54,992 nt of DNA from Prosthecobacter debontii (GTDB lineage Bacteria > Verrucomicrobiota > Verrucomicrobiia > Verrucomicrobiales > Verrucomicrobiaceae), in assembly GCA_945860295.1 (NCBI GenBank), contig CAMAQH010000025.1, positions 1-54,992 on the forward strand. The letters run 5' to 3'. This document shows positions 35,411 through 44,058 of this stretch, in pieces (position 1 is the stretch's first letter; every line of letters begins with the position of its first letter). The notes below the pieces were generated by a model. It made no database searches. It was not told the origin of the DNA and saw only the letters and a program-made list of their open reading frames with translations. The position numbers and the translations under genes were made by a program.

Positions 35411-35651
35411 TATCAGCCGCCGCGTTAGCCGCTGACCCAGTCCTTGAATTAGATCATCTGACTCTTGAGCCTTCGCTTGCGGAAGATGCCCTTACCCTCG
35501 CGATCACCTTCGCGATCTCCTGCCGCGCCTTGTTGTTCATCGCCAGTGCGGTGTTCTCATTCGTAGCGGACTTGAGCAGTCGGGGGATATGTCTTTCTAC
35601 TGCTTGACCGCAAGGCTGTGACTTTAAGAATGGCCGCTCCTCACCGACTCC
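35411..35651. other. Gap between hisS and panE with antisense open frame
   Basis: No clear gene is present. On the minus strand an open reading stretch ends at 35454 and encodes HIPRLLKSATNENTALAMNN and a basic tail. It has no start I can support and no recognised domain, so it may be a remnant. The panE promoter should lie in the right part. Confidence 0.3.
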
Positions 35652-36602
35652 ATGTCATCCGGCACCTCCTTTCCACAAACACCACGCCTAGCCATTGTTG
35701 GCTCCGGCGCCGTGGGCAGCTACTATGGCGGAAGATTGGCGCAGCATGGACATGATGTGCATTTCCTCATGCGCTCGGACCATGAGCCGGTGCTGCTCGG
35801 CGGTCTTCACATCACCAGTCCGCTGGGTGCTGCACATGTCCAGGTGCTGGCGCATCAAAGCACGGCGGAGATAGGACCTTGTGATCTCGTCATCATCGCG
35901 GTGAAAGCCACATCCAATGCCGCCTTGCTGGACCTGATCCCGCCGCTGCTGCATGAGAAGACGCTGCTGCTCACACTGCAAAACGGGCTCGGTAATGAGG
36001 AGTTCCTCGCGCAGCATTTCGGAGCAGAGCGTGTGCTGGGCGGCTTGTGCTTTGTGTGCATCAATCGCACCGCGCCGGGTTGCATTCATCACATCGCGCA
36101 GGGCAGGATCAATCTCGGTGAGCACACACGTCAGCCACTTGAGCGCACTCGGCAGATCGCAGAGATGTTTCAGCAAAGCATGATCGAATGCGTGGTGGAG
36201 GAAAGCCTGGTCGCAGCGCGCTGGAAAAAGTTGGTCTGGAACATTCCTTTCAATGGCCTGTCCATCGCCAGCGGTGGTATTGATACCGCAGCGATGCTGG
36301 CTGATCCAGCGCTTGAAGCCCAGGTTCGGAAACTGATGACGGAGATCATCACGACCGCACGCCGTCTGGGCCATAGTGTGCCCTTTGAGCTGATCGACGA
36401 CATGATCGAGCGTACGCGCACGATGACGAAGTATCGCCCCTCATCACTCATCGACTTTCAGGAAGGCCGCGAAGTCGAGATCGAACCCATCTGGGGCGAG
36501 CCGGTGCGTCAGGCTGAGTCAGCAGGTCTGGAGATGCCAGCAGTGAAAGCGCTCTATGAGCGGTTGAAAGAGAGAGTCCGCGCGCGAAAACTTGTCCCAT
36601 GA
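35652..36602 (+). CDS. panE: 2-dehydropantoate 2-reductase
   Basis: The 316-residue protein shows the NADPH-binding GSGAVGSYYGGRLA near its start, LVIIAVKAT, LLTLQNGLGNEE and the C-terminal catalytic region ARWKKLVWNIPFNGLS with the conserved Lys and Asn, then REVEIEPIWGEPV. It reduces ketopantoate to pantoate in coenzyme A synthesis. Related ketopantoate-reductase-like proteins with other substrates exist, so the pathway role is likely but not certain. It overlaps the following phosphorylase gene by 4 bp (ATGA). Confidence 0.88.
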   Translation: MSSGTSFPQTPRLAIVGSGAVGSYYGGRLAQHGHDVHFLMRSDHEPVLLGGLHITSPLGAAHVQVLAHQSTAEIGPCDLVIIAVKATSNAALLDLIPPLLHEKTLLLTLQNGLGNEEFLAQHFGAERVLGGLCFVCINRTAPGCIHHIAQGRINLGEHTRQPLERTRQIAEMFQQSMIECVVEESLVAARWKKLVWNIPFNGLSIASGGIDTAAMLADPALEAQVRKLMTEIITTARRLGHSVPFELIDDMIERTRTMTKYRPSSLIDFQEGREVEIEPIWGEPVRQAESAGLEMPAVKALYERLKERVRARKLVP

Positions 36603-37357
36603 GTCTCACCCAGATCGAACAAGCCCGCCCTGACACTGCCATCGTCCTAGGTTCTGGACTCGGCACCGTGGCGGAGGCCTTTGGCATTGAGGCAGAGGTT
36701 TCGTTTGCCGACGTTCCAGGACTGAGTGCTTCCACGGTGCCCGGCCATGCGGGACGGTTCGTCTTGTGCCGAGTCTCTGGCAAACCTGTGCTCATTGCTC
36801 AAGGGCGACGTCATTTGTATGAAGGCCTGAGCGCTCATGAAGTCACCGCAAGTATTCGCTTCATGCACGGGATGGGTGTGCGGTGTGTCGTGCTGACGAA
36901 TGCAGCCGGTGCCATCAAAGACACAATGACTGTGGGTGAGCTGATGCTGATCACAGATCAACTGAATCTCCAAGGCACAACACCGCTGCTCGGCGGCCCG
37001 CATTTTCATGACATGAGTCAGGTGTACTCGCTGGCCTGGAGCGAGCGTTTTGTAAGGGCTGCGGCACAGCTTCAAATGCCACTGCATGAGGGTGTGTATG
37101 CGGCATTGCTCGGGCCGCAGTATGAGACACCGGCAGAGGTTCGAATGCTGCGCACCTTGGGGGCCGATGCCGTGGGCATGTCCACCGTGCTGGAGGCGAT
37201 CCAGGCGCGTGCGCTGGGTATGGAGATAGCGGGCATTTCGATGCTGACGAACTGGGCTGCCGGTTTGAAGCCACAGACGCTGGATCATGCGGAAGTCGTG
37301 GCGGTTGGGAAGTTGGCGGCGGTGCAGCTTGCTGAGTTGTTGCGCGTTGCACTCTGA
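36599..37357 (+). CDS. punA: Purine nucleoside phosphorylase (inosine/guanosine type)
   Basis: This 252-residue trimeric-type phosphorylase has AIVLGSGLGT (14-23) for phosphate binding, VPGHAG (47-52), GRRHLYEG (69-76) with the phosphate-binding His, TNAAGAI, LGPQYETPAEVRML and GMSTVLEAIQAR. It ends TNWAAGL, where the Asn of the base-recognition site sits. It cleaves purine nucleosides with phosphate in salvage. Its start overlaps panE, so the two genes are co-transcribed although functionally unrelated. Confidence 0.92.
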   Translation: MSLTQIEQARPDTAIVLGSGLGTVAEAFGIEAEVSFADVPGLSASTVPGHAGRFVLCRVSGKPVLIAQGRRHLYEGLSAHEVTASIRFMHGMGVRCVVLTNAAGAIKDTMTVGELMLITDQLNLQGTTPLLGGPHFHDMSQVYSLAWSERFVRAAAQLQMPLHEGVYAALLGPQYETPAEVRMLRTLGADAVGMSTVLEAIQARALGMEIAGISMLTNWAAGLKPQTLDHAEVVAVGKLAAVQLAELLRVAL

Positions 37358-37385
37358 GCATCGGGATCAACACCCGCGGGTGTGG
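37358..37385. terminator. Palindrome between convergent genes, possible terminator
   Basis: A perfect 14-bp palindrome ACACCCGCGGGTGT (37370-37383) fills the gap between the convergent phosphorylase and collagen-like genes. It can fold only with a tight loop and has no T run, so a terminator role is uncertain. Confidence 0.4.
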
Positions 37386-37760
37386 CTACCTTCTTAGCGC
37401 TACGATCAATTCATCGAGCGTATTCACCACCTGCTGCATCTCGGTTTGGGTCGGTGGATCACTCACCACGAGATTGAGCGTCGCCGCGGCATTCGAATTG
37501 GCGCTCGTGCCAATGATCGCACTCGCTAGGGCCGCGCTCGTCACTTCTCCAGGCGGTCCCTGGGCACCACCTGCTCCATTGGGACCCTGCGGCCCCTGGT
37601 CAGCTTGGATCCCCTGCATTCCTTGGACGCCTTGGACACCTTGCTCACCCACTGCTCTTGTGCCGCCAGCCGGACCTTGCCCACCCGACTCAGCTTGGAT
37701 TCCTTGTGGACCTTGAGGGCCAACCGGCCCACCAGACGGATTAATTCGTTGAAATGACAT
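37386..37760 (-). CDS. Short collagen-like protein
   Basis: The 124-residue protein starts MSFQRINPSGG and then has about 21 Gly-X-Y triplets (GPV, GPQ, GPQ, GIQ and so on up to GPP GEV) in which Gln is the commonest Y residue. In three triplets (AES, RAV, ADQ) the glycine is replaced, giving kinks at regular intervals. A non-collagen C-terminal domain of about 50 residues, TNLxL-like and ending TLDELIVALRR, could be a trimerisation helix. No signal peptide is seen. It is divergent from an exported protein gene. Function unknown; collagen-like proteins often form trimers at cell surfaces. Confidence 0.8.
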   Translation of the reverse strand: MSFQRINPSGGPVGPQGPQGIQAESGGQGPAGGTRAVGEQGVQGVQGMQGIQADQGPQGPNGAGGAQGPPGEVTSAALASAIIGTSANSNAAATLNLVVSDPPTQTEMQQVVNTLDELIVALRR

Positions 37761-37925
37761 CCTGATACACTGCGGCAAGTCATGGCTCTAGTTCCGCGGG
37801 GCGGCGAATGGCGCGCAGCTCGAAAGAATTCATGCCAGGATGATTTTTTTCTTGCAGCCCACCCCCCAAACAAGAATAAAGTTCCTATTAAATTTACTCC
37901 CGCCACCTCAACCTATTTCTGCCAA

Positions 37926-40064
37926 ATGAAACCGAAACGCCCATCCCGTTTTAAACTTTTGTTAACCACCGTGTTCTTAGCGTCGGCTTCCGTGCATGCT
38001 ACGGACGCGCTGGCTCCGGCTCCGGGTTATGCGCCTTCGCTGAGCTTCACCGAGAAGCGCACGGAGAGAGTCGTCGTCAAATCCGATCCTGATGATGCTT
38101 CGATTCAATATGCGGAGGTGACGGCGGTGGACACAACGAACCTCGTGGTGGTCGCCAACATCACTGGTATCGCGTCGGCCTCGATCAATGCCGATACGCC
38201 CTTCAGTCTTTCCCTTGGCAACCTCGTAGTGCAGGGAACGCTCGGTGACGATCCCGCGTTCATTGCGGGCAAGACTAGCGCGTTTTTCCCGACGCATGGC
38301 TGGGATGAAAACAATCAACCCGTGGGCACCGAAGGCATGAGCCTGAGCTGGACTGCGACGCGCCTGACCATGAAACTGGTCAACAGCGCGAACTCGCCTG
38401 CTGACCAGGGACCGTATTTGCCCGCCTACTCCTCGAACTATGCTGGCGAAACGAACCCGAGCCTGCGCGTGCTGAGCTCGCTCACGCTTTTCTTTGGCGA
38501 CTGCGAGGGAGACATCCCGGTGTTCATCAAAGGAACGGCCGTGACCACGAGCCAGCCTTACACCGTGAGCGGCTTCTCGGACACGCAGGACATCACGCAG
38601 ACCGATCTCAGCGGCGCGGTTGACCTGACGGCTCCGACCGTGGCTCTGGGTGGCACGACCTTGCAGGAAGATGGTAGTGCGCTGCTCAAAGGCACGGCTA
38701 CCGATGGTTTTGGATTGGAGAGCTTGCAGATCACAACGACGCCAAACGATCCCTCAACATGGCAGCCTTTGGAAGTTGGCGGTGTGGCACCTCTGCCAGA
38801 CGCGGAAGACGACTGGAGCGGCGGCACCACAACGTGGTCCTATGTTCTACCAGAGATAGGCTTTGGCACCACGACTTTCTGCGTGCGCGCCAACGATCTG
38901 GGTGGCAACATCTCGCCAGTGACTATTTTCAAAGTGCAGAAGGCGATGCCAGGTTCGCTCACTGGTCGCTGGGACTCGCTGCTGACCGCTGGGAACCACG
39001 CACCCGTCATCACAGGAACGCTGACGTTTAACTGCACTGCACTCGGGGTTGTGACTGGCAAGATCAATCTGAGTGGTCGCAGCTACTCGTTCACTGGCAC
39101 CTGGTGCGATGGGCACATGCAAGCACGTGCACCGCGAGGCGCAGGCAAGAGAGCGCTGCTCATTGATGCGGATTGCGGCGACCTCTATGCGGACAGTCCG
39201 CAGGGAGCTTGGCTGACGGGGCGCGTCACGGAAGAGGGCGTGCCAGTCGGCTACGACGAGTACCTCGGCGAGGAAACCGGAGTGCTGGCCTGCATCGATG
39301 CCTTCCGTTCTCCCTACTCCGCGACCAAGCGCCTGGACGCCAGCATCACAGGATCGTATAACTCGCGCCTCCTCGGCGCGGATGTGGTTGGCACCTCGTT
39401 GTTCTCGGTCAACATCGCCGCCTCTGGTGGTGTGATAGTCATGGCCAAGCTCGCTGATGGTACTGCCGTCTCGTGGAGCGGCGTGCTTGGAGCAAGCGGA
39501 CAGGTTCCCTTCTATAGCTCGCTGTATGCTGGCAAAGGTTACATCGCCGCACGCTTCGGTGTGGACGGCTTCTGGTGCGGTGCAGACGTCGCTTCCTGGT
39601 CGCGCCCAGCGAATTACGGCACAGGTTTTGCTGAGGGGTTCAATTTCGGAGCCCTGAGCGTTCAAGGCCAGCGTTACGTCGCACCCGCGAAGGGAGCCAT
39701 GCCACTCGATCTGGCAGCCGATGCCAATAACGCCTACCTCGAAATTGATGGCACGGCCGCCGTCAGCACTTGGTGCACCGTTGATTCACGCGGAAGAGTC
39801 TCCTTTGACGTGCCCCCTCCAGGGATCAAGACTCTCATCAATCTCGCCACAGGCGCGGTCACCGGCGCCGTCACAGTTAGCGTCAAACTCGCGAACGGAA
39901 ATGGAAGCAACAAGATTGTGCCATTTTTCGGTTTCATCATCGGCAACGAAGCCTTCGGCTACTATGTCACCTCCAGCCTGAATGCACCGGCCACCTTCGG
40001 TTCCATGCACCTCGCGCCTTCGTCACCGCCCGAAAAAGAAGTGGTGGAAGATCTTTGGCATTAG
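37926..40064 (+). CDS. Exported protein with repeated beta-rich domains
   Basis: This 712-residue protein has a signal peptide (KLLLTTVFLASASVHA, cleavage likely before TDA near residue 26). The body is Ser/Thr/Gly-rich and beta-like: an N-terminal domain with FTEKRTERVV, a bacterial-Ig-like part around LTAPTVALGGTTLQEDG, and C-terminal repeats of the type SLTGRWDSLL, SITGSYNSRLLG and FGVDGFWCGADVAS found in secreted proteins of this kind. No enzyme motif was recognised. The reading frame is open upstream to 37782, but the signal peptide sets the start at 37926. Probably a cell-envelope or extracellular protein. Confidence 0.75.
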   Translation: MKPKRPSRFKLLLTTVFLASASVHATDALAPAPGYAPSLSFTEKRTERVVVKSDPDDASIQYAEVTAVDTTNLVVVANITGIASASINADTPFSLSLGNLVVQGTLGDDPAFIAGKTSAFFPTHGWDENNQPVGTEGMSLSWTATRLTMKLVNSANSPADQGPYLPAYSSNYAGETNPSLRVLSSLTLFFGDCEGDIPVFIKGTAVTTSQPYTVSGFSDTQDITQTDLSGAVDLTAPTVALGGTTLQEDGSALLKGTATDGFGLESLQITTTPNDPSTWQPLEVGGVAPLPDAEDDWSGGTTTWSYVLPEIGFGTTTFCVRANDLGGNISPVTIFKVQKAMPGSLTGRWDSLLTAGNHAPVITGTLTFNCTALGVVTGKINLSGRSYSFTGTWCDGHMQARAPRGAGKRALLIDADCGDLYADSPQGAWLTGRVTEEGVPVGYDEYLGEETGVLACIDAFRSPYSATKRLDASITGSYNSRLLGADVVGTSLFSVNIAASGGVIVMAKLADGTAVSWSGVLGASGQVPFYSSLYAGKGYIAARFGVDGFWCGADVASWSRPANYGTGFAEGFNFGALSVQGQRYVAPAKGAMPLDLAADANNAYLEIDGTAAVSTWCTVDSRGRVSFDVPPPGIKTLINLATGAVTGAVTVSVKLANGNGSNKIVPFFGFIIGNEAFGYYVTSSLNAPATFGSMHLAPSSPPEKEVVEDLWH

Positions 40065-40390
40065 TTCTCAGCGCTGGCGAGCAGTCAAGGCGTAAGGTAA
40101 TTCAAATGGCGAGATTCCAGTTTTTAGAGACTTGGAGAGCAGGATGAATAATGAAGGATGAAGGAAGCGGATCAGACTGACTCCTGAAACCTGAATAGGA
40201 GATTCTGAATTTCTAGAATTGGGCAATATGACCGCCTGACCCTCAAATGACCCCATTTACAGGCAAGGCCGTGATCGCCAGATGGAAGGACTGCCACGCC
40301 TAATGCTCAAGCTAAACTCAAGGCTTACTTTTGTTTTCATTGACAAAAATGGCCGTTTTGTTCATCACATACGTTAATTGTTGATTTATT
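40065..40390. repeat. Intergenic region with short repeated segments
   Basis: This gap of 326 bp has no gene. It carries the words GGATGAAGGAAG (about 40152) and CCTGACCCTCAAATGACCCCAT (about 40236-40257, an imperfect match to a segment after the metalloprotease gene, 42473-42496). The metalloprotease promoter should lie near 40330-40390, where a TTGACA occurs, but no well-spaced -10 box was found. Confidence 0.4.
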
Positions 40391-42403
40391 ATGCTTCACC
40401 GCACCCACCACCGCATCGCCTTTAGCCTCGCCTTCGCGGGTCTAATCCTTTCTCTCGGAACTCTTGCTCAGGCGCAGACGAATCAACGCGGCGAACTCTT
40501 CCCTGAACAGGCTTTTAAGCGCATCAGCCGTGGCCCCGAAATCCCGGCAGCACTTGGCGCGCGGCTGCCGCAGGTCGCAGCTTGGTATGACCGCTCCGCC
40601 GACCAACTGAGCGAGATCTGCCAGCAGGACAGGCACCTCCGCATGGATCTCCAGGGGCGACTCCATTATGTCTGTGAAGGCCTGCTGCCTCTGCAAAATC
40701 GAGTCGTGAGCGCCACGACTACGAGCGCTGGCACCAACAGCGGCACACTTTCTGTCACCGATACCTTCTTGCTCCATAGCAAGCCTGGTGCCTCCAAGGT
40801 CATCTACCTGGACTTTGATGGTCATACCACCACGGGCACGAACTGGAACAGCAGCTTCACTGGCGGTGCCAATATCGTCACCCCGCCATACAGCACGGAT
40901 GCCACCGTCTCCGCGGCCTACTCGACGATCGAACTCGACAACATCTATTCCATCTGGCTGCGAGTCGCAGAGGACTACGCGCCTTTCGATGTCGATGTCA
41001 CGACCCAGGACCCCGGCCTTGAAGCGCTACGCAAGTCCACTACCACTGATACGCAGTTCGGCGTCCGTGTTTGCATCGGCGGTAGCAGCTACACCTGGTA
41101 TGGAGCTGGGGCAGGCGGTGTCGCCTACTTGAATTCTTTCAGCTGGAATTCCGATACGCCATGCTTTGTCTTCACCGAGCAGCTCGGCAGCGGCAATGCC
41201 AAATACACTGCCGAGGCCACCAGCCACGAAGCTGGGCACACTTTCAACCTAAGTCACGATGGTCAGATCGCCCACGATGGCATCGCCGCCGTCGGCTACT
41301 ACGAGGGTCATGCGGACTGGGCACCCATTATGGGCGTCGGCTATTACAGGGAAGTCTCCCAGTGGAGCAAAGGTGAGTATCCCTTCTCAAACAATACCCA
41401 GGACGATACCGCCATGATCTCTGGCGTGGTCGGTTACCGCGTGGATGCCCACGGCGACAGCATCACCACGGCCAGCGCTTTGACCAGCAGCAGCCCTACC
41501 GCTACGGGCATCATTGAGCGCCGCTCAGATGCCGACCTCTTCGCCTTCACTACCGGAGCCGGCCTTGTCAGCTTTACCGTGACGCCCGCTGCCTCTTCGC
41601 CGAATCTGGACGTCCAGCTGGCTTTGTATGACGGACTTGGTAGCCTCGTCTCCTTCGTGAATCCTACTACCCTCGGTGCCACGCTGAGTAGCACCCTCGG
41701 CCAAGGCACGTATTATCTCGCCGTCGATGGTATCGGTTCGGGAGATGCCCTCACGGCTTATAACGACTATGGCAGCCTAGGCCTATACAGTCTGACTGGC
41801 AGTGTCGTCCCTGCCACTGGCGCAGTGCCTATCGCCGTCGCAGACAACACTGCCCCGACGACGGGCACCGCCCCGCTGGCGGTCATCTTCTCCAGCAATG
41901 GCAGCTACGACTCAGACGGCAGCATCGCCAGCTACAGTTGGGACTTCGGTAATGGTGTTACCTCCACCGCTGCGAACCCTGTCTATTCCTTCACAACGCC
42001 TGGGAGCTACACCGCATCCCTTGTCGTCGTTGATAACAGTGGGCTCTCTTCAGTCGCTGACACCGTCACGATCACGGTGCAAAACAATAATTTTGTTTAT
42101 GTGGCGAACATTGCCATGAGCACCAGTAGCAGCAAGCAAGGCACGCAAGCCACTGCCACTGTCACGGTGCGCAATCAAAGCGGTGCCCTCGTCTCTGGTG
42201 CCACGGTCACTGGCCAGTGGAGCGGCCTCACTAGCAGCATCGTCTCAAAGAGCACTAGCCGTCAGGGCACTGCCGGCCTTACCTCGGCCCGCACAAGGAG
42301 CGCAGGCACATTCGTCTTCACCGTCACCGGTATCACTTTCACAGGTTCCACCTACAGATCTGCTAGCAACACCGAGACCAGCGACTCCATCAGCAATCCC
42401 TGA
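40391..42403 (+). CDS. Secreted zinc metalloprotease with PKD domain
   Basis: This 670-residue protein has a signal peptide (cleavage after AQAQ near residue 29) and the metzincin-type zinc motif HEAGHTFNLSHD (279-290): His279, His283 and His289, with Asp290 in place of a following Gly-type residue. A beta-rich pre-peptidase-like domain (DADLFAFTTGAGLVSFTV, about 375-475) follows, then a PKD domain with YDSDGSIASYSWDFGNG (about 505-521) and a C-terminal Ig-like domain. It should be an extracellular or surface peptidase; the substrate is unknown. It lies downstream of another exported protein gene. Confidence 0.87.
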   Translation: MLHRTHHRIAFSLAFAGLILSLGTLAQAQTNQRGELFPEQAFKRISRGPEIPAALGARLPQVAAWYDRSADQLSEICQQDRHLRMDLQGRLHYVCEGLLPLQNRVVSATTTSAGTNSGTLSVTDTFLLHSKPGASKVIYLDFDGHTTTGTNWNSSFTGGANIVTPPYSTDATVSAAYSTIELDNIYSIWLRVAEDYAPFDVDVTTQDPGLEALRKSTTTDTQFGVRVCIGGSSYTWYGAGAGGVAYLNSFSWNSDTPCFVFTEQLGSGNAKYTAEATSHEAGHTFNLSHDGQIAHDGIAAVGYYEGHADWAPIMGVGYYREVSQWSKGEYPFSNNTQDDTAMISGVVGYRVDAHGDSITTASALTSSSPTATGIIERRSDADLFAFTTGAGLVSFTVTPAASSPNLDVQLALYDGLGSLVSFVNPTTLGATLSSTLGQGTYYLAVDGIGSGDALTAYNDYGSLGLYSLTGSVVPATGAVPIAVADNTAPTTGTAPLAVIFSSNGSYDSDGSIASYSWDFGNGVTSTAANPVYSFTTPGSYTASLVVVDNSGLSSVADTVTITVQNNNFVYVANIAMSTSSSKQGTQATATVTVRNQSGALVSGATVTGQWSGLTSSIVSKSTSRQGTAGLTSARTRSAGTFVFTVTGITFTGSTYRSASNTETSDSISNP

Positions 42404-42740
42404 TCGAGGGCTGGGTGCAACGGGCTGACAAAATCTAGTAGATGGGGTCAGGTCGAACGGGGCAGGTGATCACCTGAACCTATTCATTGACCCCATTGAT
42501 GGGATGAGTGACGGAGGATGAAGGAAGCTGATCAAACTGCAAGGTAGGCTCCAGGAGGTGGGCGTCTGAAGTTTAGATTTCCGCATTTTGAATCACCTGA
42601 CCAAACCATGACCAAAGACCCGAAATAAAAAACTTTAAGACACGGCAAAAATAAAAGACAACAGACCGCCACTTCGGGCGTTTAGTGAGTCGACATAGTG
42701 ACCAAAAGGTCACAGCTCCAGATCCAACTCATCCCTACCT
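42404..42740. other. Leader region of small metal-binding gene with hairpin
   Basis: This gap has no gene. Near its right end GTGACC and GGTCAC form a perfect 6-bp stem with an AAAA loop (42698-42713), 28 bases before the start codon of the small YHS-like gene; it may control that gene. Also present are the words GGATGAAGGAAG (about 42510) and the inverted repeat reported separately. Confidence 0.45.
42442..42496. repeat. Inverted repeat with internal perfect palindrome
   Basis: Nine-base arms ATGGGGTCA (42442-42450) and TGACCCCAT (42488-42496) flank a perfect 14-bp palindrome CAGGTGATCACCTG (42463-42476). It lies 39 bases after the metalloprotease stop. It may act as a processing or termination hairpin, or be a copy of a small repeat family that also occurs at 40236-40257. 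Confidence 0.55.
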
Positions 42741-42920
42741 ATGAAAACACTGCTCACCCTCCTCGTCATCGCCACTGGCAGCATTGCCGCCGCCGCCGAC
42801 AAGTGTCCCATCAGCGGCAAAGACGCTGATGCAAGTATCACAGCCAAAGGCAAAGACGGCAAAACCGTGGCCTTCTGCTGCAACAAATGCAAAGCCAAGT
42901 TCGAAGCCAAGAACAAGTAA
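42741..42920 (+). CDS. Small exported YHS-like metal-binding protein
   Basis: This 59-residue protein starts MKTLLTLLVIATGSIAAAADK, a signal peptide likely cleaved after AAA at residue 19. The mature part is a single compact cysteine-rich module, CPISGKDADAS, then GKTVAFCCNKCKAKFEAK, with the C-x(n)-F-C-C-x-x-C arrangement of YHS/TRASH-type zinc or copper modules. It would bind a metal in the periplasm. A strong terminator follows, so it is a self-contained short transcript. The function is otherwise unknown. Confidence 0.75.
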   Translation: MKTLLTLLVIATGSIAAAADKCPISGKDADASITAKGKDGKTVAFCCNKCKAKFEAKNK

Positions 42921-42942
42921 TCAGTCATTCAACAACTTCCCT

Positions 42943-42975
42943 AGCGGAACCGGAATCCCCGGTTCCGCTTTTTTA
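42943..42975 (+). terminator. Rho-independent terminator
   Basis: The stem AGCGGAACCGG / CCGGTTCCGCT (42943-42953 and 42959-42969) with a 5-nt loop is followed by a run of T. It lies 22 bases after the YHS-like gene stop and is the clearest terminator in this part. Confidence 0.88.
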
Positions 42976-43090
42976 TTTCTGTAGAAGGATGAAGTGGTTC
43001 ATGGCGTCTCCTCCTTCAGGGCCTCCAGCCGTTATTCAAGCTTGCCAAATTCCGCCACATAACTGCTGAGAATGTCCACGGCGAAAAAGC

Positions 43091-43222
43091 CTAGATCAGC
43101 CCTTGCTGCTCCAGTTCCGTGAGCTTCCGCTCCCCCGCAATCACCGCCGCCTTGCGGAGCTGCGCATAGGCACGCTTGAAGTTGTCGAAACGCTGAATCC
43201 AGCGGATATCGGGGCTGTTCAT
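43091..43222 (-). pseudogene. Truncated HEPN (HI0074-type) toxin-like ORF
   Basis: A 43-residue frame starts at the ATG at 43222 and reads MNSPDIRWIQRFDNFKRAYA, then QLRKAAVIAGERKLTELEQQGLI before a TAG. This closely resembles the first helices of HI0074-type nucleotidyltransferase substrate-binding proteins (HEPN fold), which continue with Q-A-F-E-x-T-H-E-L-A-W after G-L-I. A CAG to TAG change right there would explain the stop. Downstream sequence (to about 43010) does not restore the domain. Normally these pair with an MNT nucleotidyltransferase; none is recognisable here. The module is probably decayed. Confidence 0.65.
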
Positions 43223-43320
43223 GAGGAGAATGCAGAGGCAACTTGGGGCGGAGGAAAACAGAAATCATCACAGCTCCCCGCCTTCATCCTTCATCCTCAT
43301 TCATGCCTTGGCAGGCGCGG

Positions 43321-44058
43321 CTACGGGGCGTCTTCGCCTAGATAACTTGACAGACTCTTGCGCAGCTCGGTGCGGGCGCGGAAGAGCAGGCTCTTCACAG
43401 CGGGAAGGCTCATTTTCAAAGTCTCGCAGATCTGCTCGTAGGGCATGTCTTCGTGACGGCGCAGAACGACGGCGAGCCGTTGCTTCTCGGGCAGGGCGGC
43501 GATGGCTTTATCGAGCGCTGTTTCCAGCTCAGACTGTTGCGTGAGATGATCAGGTGCAGGCGCGGTGAGGTCGGTGTATTGGCGCGGCGGATCGTCATCG
43601 TTCTCGTTTTCCAGAGGCACCTCTTTTCGGCGTGAGCGGCGGCGTGTCTCGTTGAAGACGAGGTTCCGCATGATGGTGAAAAGCCAGGTCGTGAACTTGG
43701 CACTCGGCTCATAGCGTGGGGCACTCTTCCAGACGCGGATGAATACCTGCTGGGCGATGTCGTGCGCGTCATCCAGATTGCCGAGCATTCGCGCAGCGGT
43801 GCCGATCATGATGCCCTGATGCAGCTCGACGAGCCGCTCAAAGGCTTTCACATCACCCTCCTTCACGCGGAGCATCAGGCGCACGTTCTCTTCGTCACAC
43901 GACTCCTCTACCGCGTCAGCAGACACGTTGGGCATTGGGCTGGCGGGCCATTCCGGTTCCGGCATGACAAGGGAGGTAAAGAGACTCGCGACGCTAGCGG
44001 TAGTCATGGCCGCGTTCAACCCCGCCCTCTGAGAATGGTTGTCTGGAAAAGTATTCAA
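43321..44058 (-). CDS. ECF-type RNA polymerase sigma factor
   Basis: The 245-residue protein has region 2 at about 65-135 (AFERLVELHQGIMIGTAARM, DDAHDIAQQVFIRVWKS, FTTWLFTIMRNLVFN) and region 4 at about 180-235 (ALPEKQRLAVVLRRHEDMPYEQICE, SLPAVKSLLFRARTELRKSL). An acidic linker lies between them and a variable N-terminal 60 residues precede. It would direct transcription of a small regulon. No anti-sigma gene is recognised next to it. It is divergent from a PIG-L deacetylase, with direct repeats in the gap. Confidence 0.9.
   Translation of the reverse strand: MNTFPDNHSQRAGLNAAMTTASVASLFTSLVMPEPEWPASPMPNVSADAVEESCDEENVRLMLRVKEGDVKAFERLVELHQGIMIGTAARMLGNLDDAHDIAQQVFIRVWKSAPRYEPSAKFTTWLFTIMRNLVFNETRRRSRRKEVPLENENDDDPPRQYTDLTAPAPDHLTQQSELETALDKAIAALPEKQRLAVVLRRHEDMPYEQICETLKMSLPAVKSLLFRARTELRKSLSSYLGEDAP

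Noticed and set aside
35688..36374. 228-codon minus-strand frame over panE
   Set aside because: The plus-strand panE motifs are clear, so the antisense frame is a shadow.
38847..39665. 272-codon minus-strand frame
   Set aside because: It lies wholly opposite the 712-residue exported protein, whose signal peptide and domain pattern are convincing; the antisense translation matches nothing.
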